From positions 70,714-134,713 of the forward strand of contig JARRPX010000002.1 in assembly GCA_037382465.1 (NCBI GenBank): a DNA stretch of 64,000 bases, given 5' to 3'. Within the stretch, counting starts at the first letter, position 1, and each line of letters begins with the position of its first letter. The translations under genes were made by a program, and so were the position numbers. Below are positions 50,939-60,532 of this stretch, one piece after another. Under the pieces are notes generated by a model, which was not told the origin of the DNA, ran no database searches, and saw only the letters and a program-made list of their open reading frames with translations. The stretch comes from Anaerolineales bacterium (lineage in GTDB: Bacteria; Chloroflexota; Anaerolineae; Anaerolineales; E44-bin32).

Positions 50939-51892
50939 TTGTCTGAATCCAATCCAACATCTGCAAACAAGCGGAAAGAACCGGGGATCGTACCCATCTC
51001 GACGCGTCTAAAGAATCTTCCGTGGTGGGCTCTTTTCTTGCTGTTTCTTGGTGTCTTGCTCGTGTATGCCATCATCGAACGCGAAAATTATCGGGACGCT
51101 TTCGAGTTCATCGCCCCAGGTTTACAGGTAACCCTGACGGCCAGTGTGATTGCTTTCGCCATCGCCCTCGTAATCGGTTTGATCATGGGCATGGGACGTA
51201 TTTCTTCAAATCCCATTACCTATAACATTGCCACTTTTTACGTCGAAGTCGTACGCGGCATCCCCATGATCGTGATCATTATTTACGTCGCTTTCGTTTT
51301 GGTGCCGCTCGTCGTTCAGGGAGCGAATGGCCTCGGCAATCTCATCCTCGAAACGAATTGGCTCTCTTTTCTCCGAGGTTTTGGCACCACACTTTCCACA
51401 TTGGACATCACACAAATCGATCCGCTCGCACGTGCCATTTCGGGCTTGGCGTTTGGCTACGGGGCATATGAAGCAGAAGTCTTTCGAGCCGGCATCCAAT
51501 CGATCGAGCGCGGCCAGATGGAGGCGGCCCGTTCGCTCGGAATGAGCTACTTCCAGGCGATGCGGCACGTCATTCTCCCGCAAGCCATCCGCGTGATCCT
51601 TCCCCCTCTCGGCAACGACCTCATCGCCATGTTGAAAGACTCTTCCCTCATATCGGTTCTCGCTGTCCGCGACCTGACGCAGTTGGGAAAGCTGAATCGC
51701 TCGCGCACGTTTCGAACCTTCGAAACCTGGAACACGGTCACTTACCTGTATCTCTCTATGACGCTGCTGGGTTCGATGGGGGTGAAGATCCTGGAAAAGC
51801 GATTACATTCTGGAGAAGGCATCACAACTTCCATCAACAACGTATTTCGCCAGTTAAGACAAAGCCTGACCCGCAAACGGGTCATCGATTGA
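50939..51892 (+). CDS. Polar amino-acid ABC transporter permease
   Basis: A 317-residue inner-membrane permease of the HisM/GlnP type. Hydrophobic segments include [40 protein letters not shown] and the ones after it. The EAA-like loop is [51 protein letters not shown], split here as [14 protein letters not shown] and [10 protein letters not shown] chose TTG 50939 because GGAGGG lies 5 bases upstream and a longer frame would run into the terminator hairpin. Only one permease gene is present, so it should act as a homodimer. Confidence 0.9.
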   Translation: MSESNPTSANKRKEPGIVPISTRLKNLPWWALFLLFLGVLLVYAIIERENYRDAFEFIAPGLQVTLTASVIAFAIALVIGLIMGMGRISSNPITYNIATFYVEVVRGIPMIVIIIYVAFVLVPLVVQGANGLGNLILETNWLSFLRGFGTTLSTLDITQIDPLARAISGLAFGYGAYEAEVFRAGIQSIERGQMEAARSLGMSYFQAMRHVILPQAIRVILPPLGNDLIAMLKDSSLISVLAVRDLTQLGKLNRSRTFRTFETWNTVTYLYLSMTLLGSMGVKILEKRLHSGEGITTSINNVFRQLRQSLTRKRVID

Positions 51893-51929
51893 GATCAATC
51901 TTCCGTCGCAGCAAAGGAGTTACCGCACG

Positions 51930-52667
51930 TTGAGCGAAAAGATCATCGAAATACGGAACGTGTCCAAAAGCTTCAAACACGTTCAAGCCTTATCGGATAT
52001 CAGCCTCGACGTCAATCGAGGTGAAGTCGTCTTCATTTTCGGACCGAGCGGCGGTGGAAAATCGACCTTGTTGCGATGCATCAACCGACTCGAAACCGTC
52101 GACGAAGGTGAAATCGTCGTCGATGGAATTCGCGTCACGGATGCGAAACCCGATCTGGATAGTCTACGGGCCGAAGTGGGCATGGTTTTCCAGCTGTTCA
52201 ACCTATTTCCCCATTTAACAGTACTCAACAACATCACACTGGCTCAAGAGTTGATCCGCAAACGCGATCGCGCAGAGGCGTGCGAAATTGCCAAAAACCT
52301 GCTCAAACGCGTTGGCTTGCCTGAGAAGGCGGATGCCTTTCCCGACCAGCTTTCTGGTGGACAGAAACAGCGTGTTGCGATCGCCCGCGCGCTGGCCATG
52401 AATCCGAAAATCATGCTCTTCGACGAACCCACTTCAGCGTTGGACGCCGAGATGATCCGTGAGGTATTGGATGTGATGATGGTGCTGGCCCAGGAAGGGA
52501 TGACGATGGTCGTCGTTTCACACGAGATGGGTTTTGCAAAAGCGGCATCCGATCGGATGGTCTTCCTGGCCGAGGGCAAACTCATTGAACAGGGTCCGAC
52601 GGATGAAATTTATGCCCATCCCAAAGAGGCAAGGACCAAAGCGTTTTTCGACCAAATCCTCTATTAG
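51930..52667 (+). CDS. glnQ: Polar amino-acid ABC transporter ATP-binding protein
   Basis: A 245-residue ABC ATPase. Walker A is GPSGGGKST, the Q loop is [14 protein letters not shown], the signature is [15 protein letters not shown], Walker B is [12 protein letters not shown], and the switch His is in [10 protein letters not shown]. The pattern of [11 protein letters not shown] and ERVEG-like spacing fits GlnQ/HisP. The start is TTG 51930 with AGGAG 10 bases upstream. It powers the permease encoded just before it. Transported amino acid (glutamine, glutamate, histidine or arginine) is not decidable from the sequence. Confidence 0.93.
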   Translation: MSEKIIEIRNVSKSFKHVQALSDISLDVNRGEVVFIFGPSGGGKSTLLRCINRLETVDEGEIVVDGIRVTDAKPDLDSLRAEVGMVFQLFNLFPHLTVLNNITLAQELIRKRDRAEACEIAKNLLKRVGLPEKADAFPDQLSGGQKQRVAIARALAMNPKIMLFDEPTSALDAEMIREVLDVMMVLAQEGMTMVVVSHEMGFAKAASDRMVFLAEGKLIEQGPTDEIYAHPKEARTKAFFDQILY

Positions 52668-52680
52668 GGGAAAAAATAAG

Positions 52681-52700
52681 GGGATGCATTCTTGCATCCC
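52681..52700 (-). terminator. Terminator of tRNA-Leu
   Basis: GGGATGCA / TGCATCCC form an 8-base stem with a 4-base loop. On the minus strand a T-rich run follows, so it ends the tRNA transcript; it also sits just after the ABC ATPase gene on the plus strand. Confidence 0.65.
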
Positions 52701-52709
52701 TCATGAGAG

Positions 52710-52791
52710 TGCGCTGGGCGGGGGTCGAACCCGCACGCCTTGCGGCACATGGCCCTCAACCATGCCTGTCTGCCAGTTCCAGCACCAGCGC
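52710..52791 (-). tRNA. tRNA-Leu (anticodon GAG)
   Basis: The 82-base tRNA has a 7-base acceptor stem GCGCTGG / CCAGCGC, anticodon stem CATGG / CCATG with loop TTGAGGG (anticodon GAG), a long class II variable arm (GTGCCGCAAGGCGT) and T arm GCGGGTTCGACCCCCGC. The large variable arm and anticodon support leucine (codons CUC/CUU). CCA is not encoded. Confidence 0.93.
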
Positions 52792-52945
52792 GTGATCGTA
52801 ATTTTCTAATTCTGCGGTATTATAGCCCAGGCACGACGGTTGTCAACATGTGCGCAGAACACCATTATGTATTCCGCCGGTCGTAACATATGTCTGCGCT
52901 AGTGGAACGATAGATGCTTAATTTATGGATTGGAGGGTATTCCCG

Positions 52946-53965
52946 ATGCGAATCGTAGTTGACGCGATGGGCAGCGATGATCATCCTCAACCGGAAATCG
53001 ATGCCGTGATACAAGCCGCAGAGCAGTGGTCTGAGCCGATCTTGCTGGTGGGCCAGAAGGAACTCCTCCAACCCATGCTCGACGCACGCAAGATTCCCAC
53101 AGAACTCGTCGAGGTCGTCCATGCACCTGAAGTGCTCGAGATGACCGATAAACCGGCTTCAGCGGCACGCGGCAAATCCACGAATTCCATGGCCATTGGA
53201 ATGGATTTATTGAAAAGCGGCAAGGCAGACGCTTTTGTCACAGCGGGCAACACCGGCGGCGCGATGGCCAATGCGCTGTTCCGTATCGGCAGGATTCGTG
53301 GTGTCAAACGGCCCGCCGTCACCGGAGGCATTCCCGTCCAAGGCGGATTCGCCGTCGTACTCGATATCGGCGCAAATGCGGATTGTAAGCCGGAATACCT
53401 GTATCAATTCGCCATCATGGGGGTTGTCTATGCAGAGAAGGTTTTCGGAATCGAGAAACCAAGAGTGGCGCTGCTCTCGAACGGCGAAGAACCCGGAAAA
53501 GGCAACATGCTGGTCAAGGAGACGTTTCCTATCCTTGAAGCTTCTGACCTGAATTTCATCGGAAACGTCGAGCCAAAAGAAGTCTATCGAGGTGAAGCCG
53601 ACGTCATCGTGAGCGACGGTTTTTCCGGGAATGTGTTCATCAAAACCAGCGAAGCCGTTGCCAGTTTCCTGATTACAACCATTCGCTCCGAGATCAAGCA
53701 GTCACCAATCTCTTCCATCGGCGGATTGTTGGCAAAACCAGCCTTCAGCCGGGTTGGAAAGAAACTCGATTCCTCCGAATACGGGGCTGCACTGCTCCTC
53801 GGCGTGGATGCTCTTATTTTCATCGGCCATGGTCGTTCGGATAAAAAAGCAATGTTCAACGCAATTCGCATGGCCAGGCAAGCTGTTCAAAACGACGTTC
53901 TCGATGCAGTTCGCAGGGCGATTCAATCCCGTCTCGATGTTATGCAGAATAAGGAGAAAGAATGA
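52946..53965 (+). CDS. plsX: Phosphate acyltransferase PlsX
   Basis: PlsX makes acyl-phosphate from acyl-ACP for phospholipid synthesis. The N terminus MRIVVDAMGSDDHP is standard, followed by SMAIGMDLLKSGKADAFVTAGNTGGAMA, GFAVVLDIGANADCKPEYLYQFA, RVALLSNGEEPGKGN and GFSGNVFIKTSEAVA. The 339-residue length is typical. ATG 52946 was chosen; GGAGGG lies 8 bases upstream. An upstream frame from 52925 lacks a useful RBS. It overlaps fabF by 4 bases (ATGA). Confidence 0.96.
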   Translation: MRIVVDAMGSDDHPQPEIDAVIQAAEQWSEPILLVGQKELLQPMLDARKIPTELVEVVHAPEVLEMTDKPASAARGKSTNSMAIGMDLLKSGKADAFVTAGNTGGAMANALFRIGRIRGVKRPAVTGGIPVQGGFAVVLDIGANADCKPEYLYQFAIMGVVYAEKVFGIEKPRVALLSNGEEPGKGNMLVKETFPILEASDLNFIGNVEPKEVYRGEADVIVSDGFSGNVFIKTSEAVASFLITTIRSEIKQSPISSIGGLLAKPAFSRVGKKLDSSEYGAALLLGVDALIFIGHGRSDKKAMFNAIRMARQAVQNDVLDAVRRAIQSRLDVMQNKEKE

Positions 53966-55215
53966 GTGCTGACCGCCGTCGTGTAGTTGTTACTGGATTG
54001 GGGGTAGTTACCTGTCTTGGTTCAGATGTCGATCACTTCTGGCAAGCACTGCTCAACGGCGAATCCGGCGTTCGTCGCATCAATACATTCGACACGTCCG
54101 ACTTGCCCTGCCAGATCGCCGGCCAAATACAGGATTTCGATCCAGGAGATTTCATCCCCATAAAACATGCCCGGCGTATGTCGCGAGTTTCGAAATTGAC
54201 CTTGGTCGCTGCACATAAGGCTGTTGCCGATTCCAAATTGCCCCTGCCGCTTGAGAATGCCGAGCGCGTGGGCGTATACTTCGGTACAGCAATAGGCGGG
54301 CTGGAACGTGCAGATGAAGGACTCCAACAAATGCGCAGTACGGGATGGTCACACGTCAATCCTTTCATCATCCCCTCCGCACTGCCCAACATGCCTGCAT
54401 TTCATGTCACGTTGCATTACGGCGCATATGGTCCCAACTGCACCTACACCACGGCTTGTGCGGCGGGTACCCAAGCCGTCGGTGAAGCCGCACATGCCAT
54501 CCGTCATGGCAAGGCAGACGTCGTGATCGCGGGCGGGGCCGAGGGCATGATCCAACGCTACACCGTTGCAGGGTTCGCAAACATGCGGGCTTTGCCTACA
54601 AGTTACAACGACGATCCGGAACGCGCTTCCCGACCGTTCGACGCCAAGCGGGAAGGTTTTGTGTTCTCTGAAGGCGCCGCTTTTCTCGTTCTCGAGAGTC
54701 TGGGACACGCGCGCGAGCGAGAAGCAAAAATCTACGCAGAATTGGCCGGATATGCATGCTCCAACGACGCTTATCACGTCGCAGCACCGGATCCCACGGC
54801 TGCTGGCGCCACGCGCACCATGGAATGGGCGATCCGGGACGCGGGTATCCAACCCGAGCAGATCAGTTACATCAACGCGCATGGCACATCGACGCCCGCC
54901 AACGATGCCATGGAGACGATCGCGATCAAGAAGTTGTTCGGTGAACACGCCTACCGGATACCGATCTCCTCGACGAAATCGATGATCGGGCACGCCATGG
55001 GAGGCTCCGGAGCCATCGAGGCCGTAGTGTGTGCGCTGAGCATCGACAGCGGCAAGATTCACGGTACGTTGAATTATGAAAACCCTGATCCAGAACTCGA
55101 TCTGGATTATGTGACAGATGGCATGCGGGAATTGAATGACATCGATTCTGCGCTTTCAAATTCCTTTGGTTTGGGCGGCCAAAACGCCTGCATCGTACTC
55201 CGCCGCATCGGTTGA
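53962..55215 (+). CDS. fabF: Beta-ketoacyl-ACP synthase II, first copy
   Basis: A 417-residue condensing enzyme that elongates acyl-ACP with malonyl-ACP. The catalytic Cys166 is in TACAAGTQAVG. The His sites are in NAHGTSTPAND and SMIGHAMGGSGA. The structure follows FabF blocks (RRVVVTGLGVVTCLG, INTFDTSDLPCQIAGQI, SNSFGLGGQNACIVL). It is coupled to plsX and followed after 42 bases by a second copy. Confidence 0.95.
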   Translation: MSADRRRVVVTGLGVVTCLGSDVDHFWQALLNGESGVRRINTFDTSDLPCQIAGQIQDFDPGDFIPIKHARRMSRVSKLTLVAAHKAVADSKLPLPLENAERVGVYFGTAIGGLERADEGLQQMRSTGWSHVNPFIIPSALPNMPAFHVTLHYGAYGPNCTYTTACAAGTQAVGEAAHAIRHGKADVVIAGGAEGMIQRYTVAGFANMRALPTSYNDDPERASRPFDAKREGFVFSEGAAFLVLESLGHAREREAKIYAELAGYACSNDAYHVAAPDPTAAGATRTMEWAIRDAGIQPEQISYINAHGTSTPANDAMETIAIKKLFGEHAYRIPISSTKSMIGHAMGGSGAIEAVVCALSIDSGKIHGTLNYENPDPELDLDYVTDGMRELNDIDSALSNSFGLGGQNACIVLRRIG

Positions 55216-55257
55216 GGTGTTGTATTCAAACAAAATGAGTCAGGAGGCACCTGATAC

Positions 55258-56550
55258 GTGACGAAAAACCGTAATACCCATTCTAATACTTCACCGGACA
55301 CGTCAAATCGCCGGGTCGTGATCACCGGCATGGGCTTGATCACACCGATCGGCTTCAACATGGAAGACACATGGGCCGCATTCAAGGCCGGCAAATCCGG
55401 CGTTGTCCGCATCACATCCCTGGATGCAAGCAAATATCCATGCCAGATCGCTGGCGAACTCAAGGGGTTTGATCCCCTCAACTACATTCCAGCCAAGAAG
55501 ACGCGGAACATGGCGTCATCAAGCCAATTTGCAGTGGCCGCGGCAACGGAAGCGCTCGAAGATTCTCACCTGGATCTCGATCGCATCAACCGCGACGATG
55601 TGGCCGTAATTCTCGGCCACGCCGGCGGAATGAGCGTCGAAGAAACTGAAAAATCAATCCAGCAGTTGGCTTCGAGTCGTCTGGGACGCTTATCTCCTTT
55701 CCAAATTTTAAAGGGCTGGCCGAATACACCCTCGTACTTTATTGCCGAGAAATATCAATTTCGCGGCTATAACAGTACGGTTACCACGGCCTGCGCCGCT
55801 TCGACACAGGCAATCGGAGACGCAATGCGCCTCATCCGTTTGGGGGAATTCGACGTTGCCGTCACGGGCGGCGCGGAATACATGGTTTCCGAGATCGCGC
55901 TGGCGGGCTTTTGTGCCATGCGGGCTTTGGCAACGAATTACAACGATAATCCCGAAAAGGCGATGCGGCCCTTCGACGCCGATCGGGAGGGTTTTGTTTC
56001 CGCTGGCGGGGCCGGCATCCTGATTCTCGAAGAGTTGGAGCACGCCCTTGCCCGTGACGCTCACATCTATGCGGAAATTCTCGGAGCCGGGGTTTCCAAC
56101 GACGCCTACCACATGATCATACCGGATCCGGAAGGGATAGGCGCAGCGCTTGCGATTCGCCGCTGTATCGAAGATGCCCACTTATCGATTGAGGACATCG
56201 ACTACATCAACGCCCACGGCACATCCACACCGGTTGGGGACATTGCCGAGACGAAGGCGATCAAGCAGGTGTTTGGGGAAAGAGCTTACGATATCCCCAT
56301 CAGCTCTACCAAATCCATGATCGGGCATGCGATGGGAGCTTCGGGCTCGATCGAAGCGATCGCTTGTGCGCTTACCATCCGCGACGAAATCATACACCCC
56401 ACCATCAATTACGATACGCCGGATCCCGAGTGCGATCTGGATTATGTCCCCAATCAAGCACGCGAAGCCAGGGTCGACGTCGCCCTATCCAATTCGTTCG
56501 GCCTCGGCGGTCAAAACGCCTGCTTGCTGATAGGCCGGTTCGAAGGTTAG
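55258..56550 (+). CDS. fabF: Beta-ketoacyl-ACP synthase II, second copy
   Basis: A 430-residue FabF paralogue. The catalytic Cys179 is in TTACAASTQAIG, and the His sites are in NAHGTSTPVGD and SMIGHAMGASGS. It matches the first copy over almost its full length (RRVVITGMGLITPIG versus RRVVVTGLGVVTCLG), so it is a tandem duplication that has diverged. The start is GTG 55258 with GGAGG 10 bases upstream. The N-terminal 15 residues are an extra polar tail. The separate substrate range is unknown. Confidence 0.95.
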   Translation: MTKNRNTHSNTSPDTSNRRVVITGMGLITPIGFNMEDTWAAFKAGKSGVVRITSLDASKYPCQIAGELKGFDPLNYIPAKKTRNMASSSQFAVAAATEALEDSHLDLDRINRDDVAVILGHAGGMSVEETEKSIQQLASSRLGRLSPFQILKGWPNTPSYFIAEKYQFRGYNSTVTTACAASTQAIGDAMRLIRLGEFDVAVTGGAEYMVSEIALAGFCAMRALATNYNDNPEKAMRPFDADREGFVSAGGAGILILEELEHALARDAHIYAEILGAGVSNDAYHMIIPDPEGIGAALAIRRCIEDAHLSIEDIDYINAHGTSTPVGDIAETKAIKQVFGERAYDIPISSTKSMIGHAMGASGSIEAIACALTIRDEIIHPTINYDTPDPECDLDYVPNQAREARVDVALSNSFGLGGQNACLLIGRFEG

Positions 56551-56595
56551 CTTTCAGAATAGAATTTTCGCAGCTTACAGAGACGAAAAGAAAGC

Positions 56596-56613
56596 GCCGG
56601 GCAAAAGCCCGGC
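56596..56613. terminator. Terminator between fabF and the SPFH gene
   Basis: GCCGGGC / GCCCGGC form a 7-base stem with an AAAA loop at the junction of two convergent genes. The T tract is weak on both sides. Confidence 0.5.
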
Positions 56614-56638
56614 TCCGTCGTTTATGTTTGCCGAAAAA

Positions 56639-57673
56639 TCACTCGCTCAGGAAGCCGTCCAGGGCCTCTTTGCTAATGCGGTATGCCTTGCCGATCTTCT
56701 TGGCTTTCAAATCCCCTGCCTCGATGGCGGCGATCACATCCTCTTCTGCGACCTTCAAATACGCTGCCGCTTCCGAGGGAGTCATCACGTCCGGCACACT
56801 CGCAGCTCCACCACCCTGCTTCGCACCCGCATTTCGTCCACGGATCGCATCCGACAGCGCGTCCCCGATACCCATTCCTGCGCCGATTCCGGCGGTCAGG
56901 CCTGCGCCGCCTGAAGGATTCTGCGCTGCATCGCGCATGGCATCAGCGGCTTGAAGCTGCGTGTACGTAGCCATGTCGAGCATACCCATTGCACGCAGCT
57001 CTTCGGCGGATTTATCCGAAGGTTTGAGGCTTTCGATGTAAAAGGATTTCAAAGTCAAACCGAGCGCCTTGAAGTCATCTTGCGCTTTGGCGCGGACCCC
57101 GGCGCCGAGTTCCTCCACCAATCCGATCAATTCCGGAACCGTCTTGGCGCTTGTCGTCTCGCCGAGCAGATCCTGCAGCTTAGAGAGTAGCATGGATCGC
57201 AGCCGGCCTTCAATTTCCTTCGTCGAGTAGATGCCTGCCGTGCCCACGATCTGTGTGACAAATTGCTGCGCATCGAAGATTTGAAAGCTGTAGGTGCCGT
57301 ACCCCTGAAGCAGCGCTACACCCAACGCCATGCCTGGGTTGCGAACCAGAATGGGTTGCGGTGTGCCCCATTTTTGATCCACAAATTCACGCATTGATAC
57401 GAAATAGACTTCTGCCGTGAATGGTGAACGCCCCTTGAAGGCCGTTCCCAGCAGATCGATGAGCAAGGGTATGTTTGCCGTGCTGATCGTGTGGCGTCCT
57501 GCGCTAAACGTATCCAACGCTTTCCCGTCTCGGAAGAACACCGCATTCTGTGCTTCCCTCACGATGACCTGACTACCAATGCGGAAATCCCCCGCTCCAC
57601 TATCCGGTACGCGATGTACGATCTCATCGCGCATTTCATCCGGGTTTTCAACAACGTCGAATATTCGAGCCAT
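56639..57673 (-). CDS. SPFH-domain protein with C-terminal excisionase-type HTH
   Basis: A 344-residue protein. Residues about 20-240 are a SPFH-type domain resembling YdjI of Bacillus (IVREAQNAVFFRDGKAL, GRHTISTANIPLL, AEVYFVSMREF, GTAGIYSTKEIEGRLRSML). A Gly/Ala-rich linker (GGAGLTAGIGAGMGIGDAL) follows, and the last 50 residues are a MerR/excisionase-like helix-turn-helix (TPSEAAAYLKVAEEDVIAAIEAGDLKAKKIGKAYRI). SPFH proteins normally scaffold membrane microdomains. The fusion to a DNA-binding fold is unusual; here the HTH may instead be a protein-binding module. GAGGAGA lies 7 bases upstream of the ATG. Confidence 0.8.
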   Translation of the reverse strand: MARIFDVVENPDEMRDEIVHRVPDSGAGDFRIGSQVIVREAQNAVFFRDGKALDTFSAGRHTISTANIPLLIDLLGTAFKGRSPFTAEVYFVSMREFVDQKWGTPQPILVRNPGMALGVALLQGYGTYSFQIFDAQQFVTQIVGTAGIYSTKEIEGRLRSMLLSKLQDLLGETTSAKTVPELIGLVEELGAGVRAKAQDDFKALGLTLKSFYIESLKPSDKSAEELRAMGMLDMATYTQLQAADAMRDAAQNPSGGAGLTAGIGAGMGIGDALSDAIRGRNAGAKQGGGAASVPDVMTPSEAAAYLKVAEEDVIAAIEAGDLKAKKIGKAYRISKEALDGFLSE

Positions 57674-57689
57674 GTTATTCTCTCCTCAT

Positions 57690-58217
57690 CTATTCAAGTT
57701 CAGCGGCTTCGAGGATAACCTCGTCGCGTCGATCAAACGCAGCGATTGCTTGTTGACAAACGGCAACCAGATTGTGAATTGAATCCGGAAGTTCTTCTGT
57801 AGCCATTGCGGACGTGAGCTCGTCGATCGCTGCGGATACCTCATTCACGCCTTCCAACAAGGCGAGATCAAACTGGTAGAGTTTATCTAATTCATCTTGA
57901 TTGATACGGACCGCATCGAAAAATCCTGCATATCCATACGACGATCCGGCGATGCGGTCGATAAATCCACGAAGTTTGACGGCTGCCGATTCGATGTCAT
58001 CGACGTACTCGAGTTTTCCTTCGGAGACCAGTTGTCTTTGCAGCTCCGAAATGCGGCTCCATTGTTCCTCATAGCGTTCAGCGACAGTCTCGCGCAGCAT
58101 TTTATCGGCATCTCTTCGTCGTTCTCGATCGTAATACCCAAAAAAGCCTGCGATGAAGTTTTGAATCTTACCGACTAAATCTTTTCCCTCCGTGGCTTTT
58201 TCCATGGGATCGCCCAT
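57690..58217 (-). CDS. Hypothetical coiled-coil protein cotranscribed with the SPFH gene
   Basis: A 175-residue helical protein that I do not recognise. It has charged helices (DREERRRDADKMLRETVAERYEE-like region, WSRISELQRQLVSEGKLEYVDDI, LDKLYQFDLALLEGVNEVSAAIDEL) and a short hydrophobic-aromatic segment (IQNFIAGFFGYY) near the N terminus that could dip into the membrane. RBS AAGGAG lies 6 bases before the ATG. It is 16 bases upstream of the SPFH gene, so the two probably form an operon and may act together on the envelope. That is inference. Confidence 0.7.
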   Translation of the reverse strand: MGDPMEKATEGKDLVGKIQNFIAGFFGYYDRERRRDADKMLRETVAERYEEQWSRISELQRQLVSEGKLEYVDDIESAAVKLRGFIDRIAGSSYGYAGFFDAVRINQDELDKLYQFDLALLEGVNEVSAAIDELTSAMATEELPDSIHNLVAVCQQAIAAFDRRDEVILEAAELE

Positions 58218-58412
58218 GTTTCACTCCTTGTAGCTTTATGCATCTTACAAGCGGTTTGACAAGATTATAGCTTGTCCCAGATCGAGCGGCAACCGAAACC
58301 ATCTTACCCGATATTCATGCAAGCTTACATAGTACCTCGATATGCGCCCATCACGAGTATAATCTACGCAATCCGGGGTTCGACATCATGCGGAAGTGGA
58401 TGAGTCAACGAA

Positions 58413-58916
58413 TTGCCTTTATCTGACCAGAATATTCAACCAGGCCGTTATTCCGTCATCCCGCGCACCCTCTGCTTCCTCCTGAGAGATGAGCAACTGC
58501 TGTTGCTGCGTATCGCAGCAGATCGTGGGGCATGGAGTGGAATGCTCAACGGCATCGGCGGACACGTTCGACGCGGGGAAGATCCGCTGACTTCAGCAAA
58601 ACGTGAAATTCGTGAGGAAACCGGCCTGGAGCCCCTGATCCTGCGTCTGTGTGGCGTGGTGATCGTCGACGTGAAAGAAGAAACCGGCATTGGTCTCTAC
58701 GTCTTCGTCGGGGAAAGTCCGTCTACCAAAATTCGTCCCAGCCCGGAAGGTCAACCGCTATGGGTTCCGTTGAAATCCCTCCGCGATCTGGATTTGGTGG
58801 AGGACTTGCCCACTATCATCCCGCGTGCGCTGGACTGCTACCGATCAAGGGAAACATTTTCCGCCGTTTATCGTTACGACGACGATGGGAATTTGTCTAT
58901 CGACTTATTTCCGTGA
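58413..58916 (+). CDS. Nudix hydrolase (MutT-like)
   Basis: A 167-residue pyrophosphohydrolase. The Nudix box GX5EX7REUXEEXGU is complete in GHVRRGEDPLTSAKREIREETGLE. The segment after it (LRLCGVVIVDVKEETGIGLYVFVGE) is typical of MutT/NUDT1-like enzymes that act on oxidised nucleotides. The start is set at TTG 58413; no better RBS was found, so the N-terminal residues are uncertain. It faces the SPFH operon divergently and converges on rsmD. Confidence 0.85.
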   Translation: MPLSDQNIQPGRYSVIPRTLCFLLRDEQLLLLRIAADRGAWSGMLNGIGGHVRRGEDPLTSAKREIREETGLEPLILRLCGVVIVDVKEETGIGLYVFVGESPSTKIRPSPEGQPLWVPLKSLRDLDLVEDLPTIIPRALDCYRSRETFSAVYRYDDDGNLSIDLFP

Positions 58917-58920
58917 AAAA

Positions 58921-59484
58921 TCACGCACCGCCGTGTAGATAGAAGATTAACATCGTGTTTCCGTACTTCCTTCGATCGAACTCCTCGAGATGCTTCAAAT
59001 TCAGGTCCTCAGCCTCCTTCGGATGCATTTGAGCGATCACCCAAGCATCCGGATTGAGTAAACCCGGGTTGGAGTCAATCGTTTTGATGGCCTTCGACCA
59101 AAGGCCTTTGTACTGCGGCGGAGCAACATATACGTAGTCGAACGGTTCTTCAACGTTTCGAGAAAGAAGTGATAACGCATCGGTGTGCAAAATCTGCGCT
59201 TTCGTACGAAAACCCGTCAGTTCTAGATTCTTTTCGACTGTCTCTATGGCGCGGCGGTTGTTATCCACAAAGACGACAAGTCGTGCCCCGCGGCTGATCG
59301 CCTCGATCCCCACACTTCCCGTCCCCGCAAAAAGATCCAAAAATGTGCTTCCATCAATTTCGCGGCCGATGATGTTGAAAAGCGCTTCCTTTACCCGATC
59401 TCCGATCGGACGCACCTCTCGATCCGGAACACGGAGCAGTTTACGCCCTTTTGCCTCTCCGGCAATTACACGAATTCCACTCAT
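58921..59484 (-). CDS. rsmD: 16S rRNA (guanine966-N2)-methyltransferase RsmD
   Basis: A 187-residue SAM-dependent methyltransferase. The N-terminal block is RVIAGEAKGRKLLRVP, followed by RPIGDRVKEALFNIIG and FLDLFAGTGSVGIEAISRGA (SAM loop). The usual DPPY active-site motif is APPQ here (DYVYVAPPQY). It is the last gene of the minus-strand run after the UroD-family gene, with 12 bases between. Confidence 0.9.
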   Translation of the reverse strand: MSGIRVIAGEAKGRKLLRVPDREVRPIGDRVKEALFNIIGREIDGSTFLDLFAGTGSVGIEAISRGARLVVFVDNNRRAIETVEKNLELTGFRTKAQILHTDALSLLSRNVEEPFDYVYVAPPQYKGLWSKAIKTIDSNPGLLNPDAWVIAQMHPKEAEDLNLKHLEEFDRRKYGNTMLIFYLHGGA

Positions 59485-59496
59485 CGTATTTGGTGG

Positions 59497-60477
59497 CTAC
59501 ACGCAATTCGCGGCGTCGCGTACGGCGAGGATGTTCGCATGCGGCGCAATGATGGGAACCACACAACCAGTCCCCAGGACCACGCCGCGACCGTCCGTGG
59601 AATTTAGGGCGTCCTGCGCCTCCTCCGCAACAGCAGATGCATTTTTATACACCATCGATTCCCGGCGCACACCGCCACACACGGCGCCTCGAACGTGGGA
59701 TTTCCCCGTGCGTAGATCCGGCCAGGTCTCTCGATCGTGCCAATTTACGGCTTGAACCGGATATTCCTGCGCCAGTTCGAAAATGAGCGCCTCACCATGC
59801 AAATGAAGCACGTTGCACCATCCACTTGCAGCTCGGCCCAAGATTCGTAGATCGTAAGCCTTTCCAAAACGATCGTACGATTCCACATCAAAATAGCGAT
59901 ATGAGGCGTGTTGAACTGCGTAGAAGATCCCATCGATGCCCATCTCGAAAACCGCATCAACGAAGGCAACCGTACTCTCGGTTATGACCTCGAGCCCCGC
60001 CTCGACTTTCGTGGGGTCACGATGAATGTCAGCCAATAAACGATCGATCCCGGCCAGATTCTTCGCTTGTGCCAGCGGGCTGAATATCGTCTGAATGATG
60101 GGAACTTCTTCACTCAGATTCGCTTTGAGATATTCCAAACAGCGCAGCTGGTTGCCGAGGAATCCCTTTTGGGGATCGAGCTTTGGTAACTTCGGCCAAT
60201 CATCGGGGGATTGAATCACTCGCTGCGTGTACTCACGCGTGCCTTCCGTCGCGCCTCGCCACTCGTCTCTCACACCCCAATCCTTAAGACAATAGGAGGA
60301 CGCTGGTGTGACCTTCACGAAATCAAAGTCGTACGTTTTCTGGAACAGCGCGGCCGCCTTGGCAAGTAATTCAGGATCCTGATCATCCACAGGAAAATGA
60401 CGCCATAATGCGACCGGAGGTCGGTCTGCCACTTCCCCGGCGAACGCCGCTTCCAACCGCTCCCGTTTTGTGGTCAT
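59497..60477 (-). CDS. Uroporphyrinogen decarboxylase-family protein
   Basis: A 326-residue UroD/HemE-superfamily barrel. RPPVALWRHFP replaces the canonical HemE RPPVWxMRQAGR, so the catalytic Arg pair of heme biosynthesis is missing. Later blocks QTIFSPLAQAKNLAG and FYAVQHASYR, and NVLHLHGEALIF, match MtaA/CmuA-like and other UroD relatives, which often bind corrinoid or methyl groups. Start ATG 60475-60477. It lies between sucD and rsmD. A role in methyl transfer is possible but not shown. Confidence 0.8.
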   Translation of the reverse strand: MTTKRERLEAAFAGEVADRPPVALWRHFPVDDQDPELLAKAAALFQKTYDFDFVKVTPASSYCLKDWGVRDEWRGATEGTREYTQRVIQSPDDWPKLPKLDPQKGFLGNQLRCLEYLKANLSEEVPIIQTIFSPLAQAKNLAGIDRLLADIHRDPTKVEAGLEVITESTVAFVDAVFEMGIDGIFYAVQHASYRYFDVESYDRFGKAYDLRILGRAASGWCNVLHLHGEALIFELAQEYPVQAVNWHDRETWPDLRTGKSHVRGAVCGGVRRESMVYKNASAVAEEAQDALNSTDGRGVVLGTGCVVPIIAPHANILAVRDAANCV

Positions 60478-60532
60478 TGAATTCCCTCGAGCATCATGCC
60501 TACACTACTTCGGCAATAATTCAAAAAACGCT

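Noticed and set aside
50133-50966. Long open frame on the minus strand over the amino-acid-binding protein gene, with a similar one at 49467-49991
   Set aside because: Both are antisense shadows of the duplicated domains and match no family.
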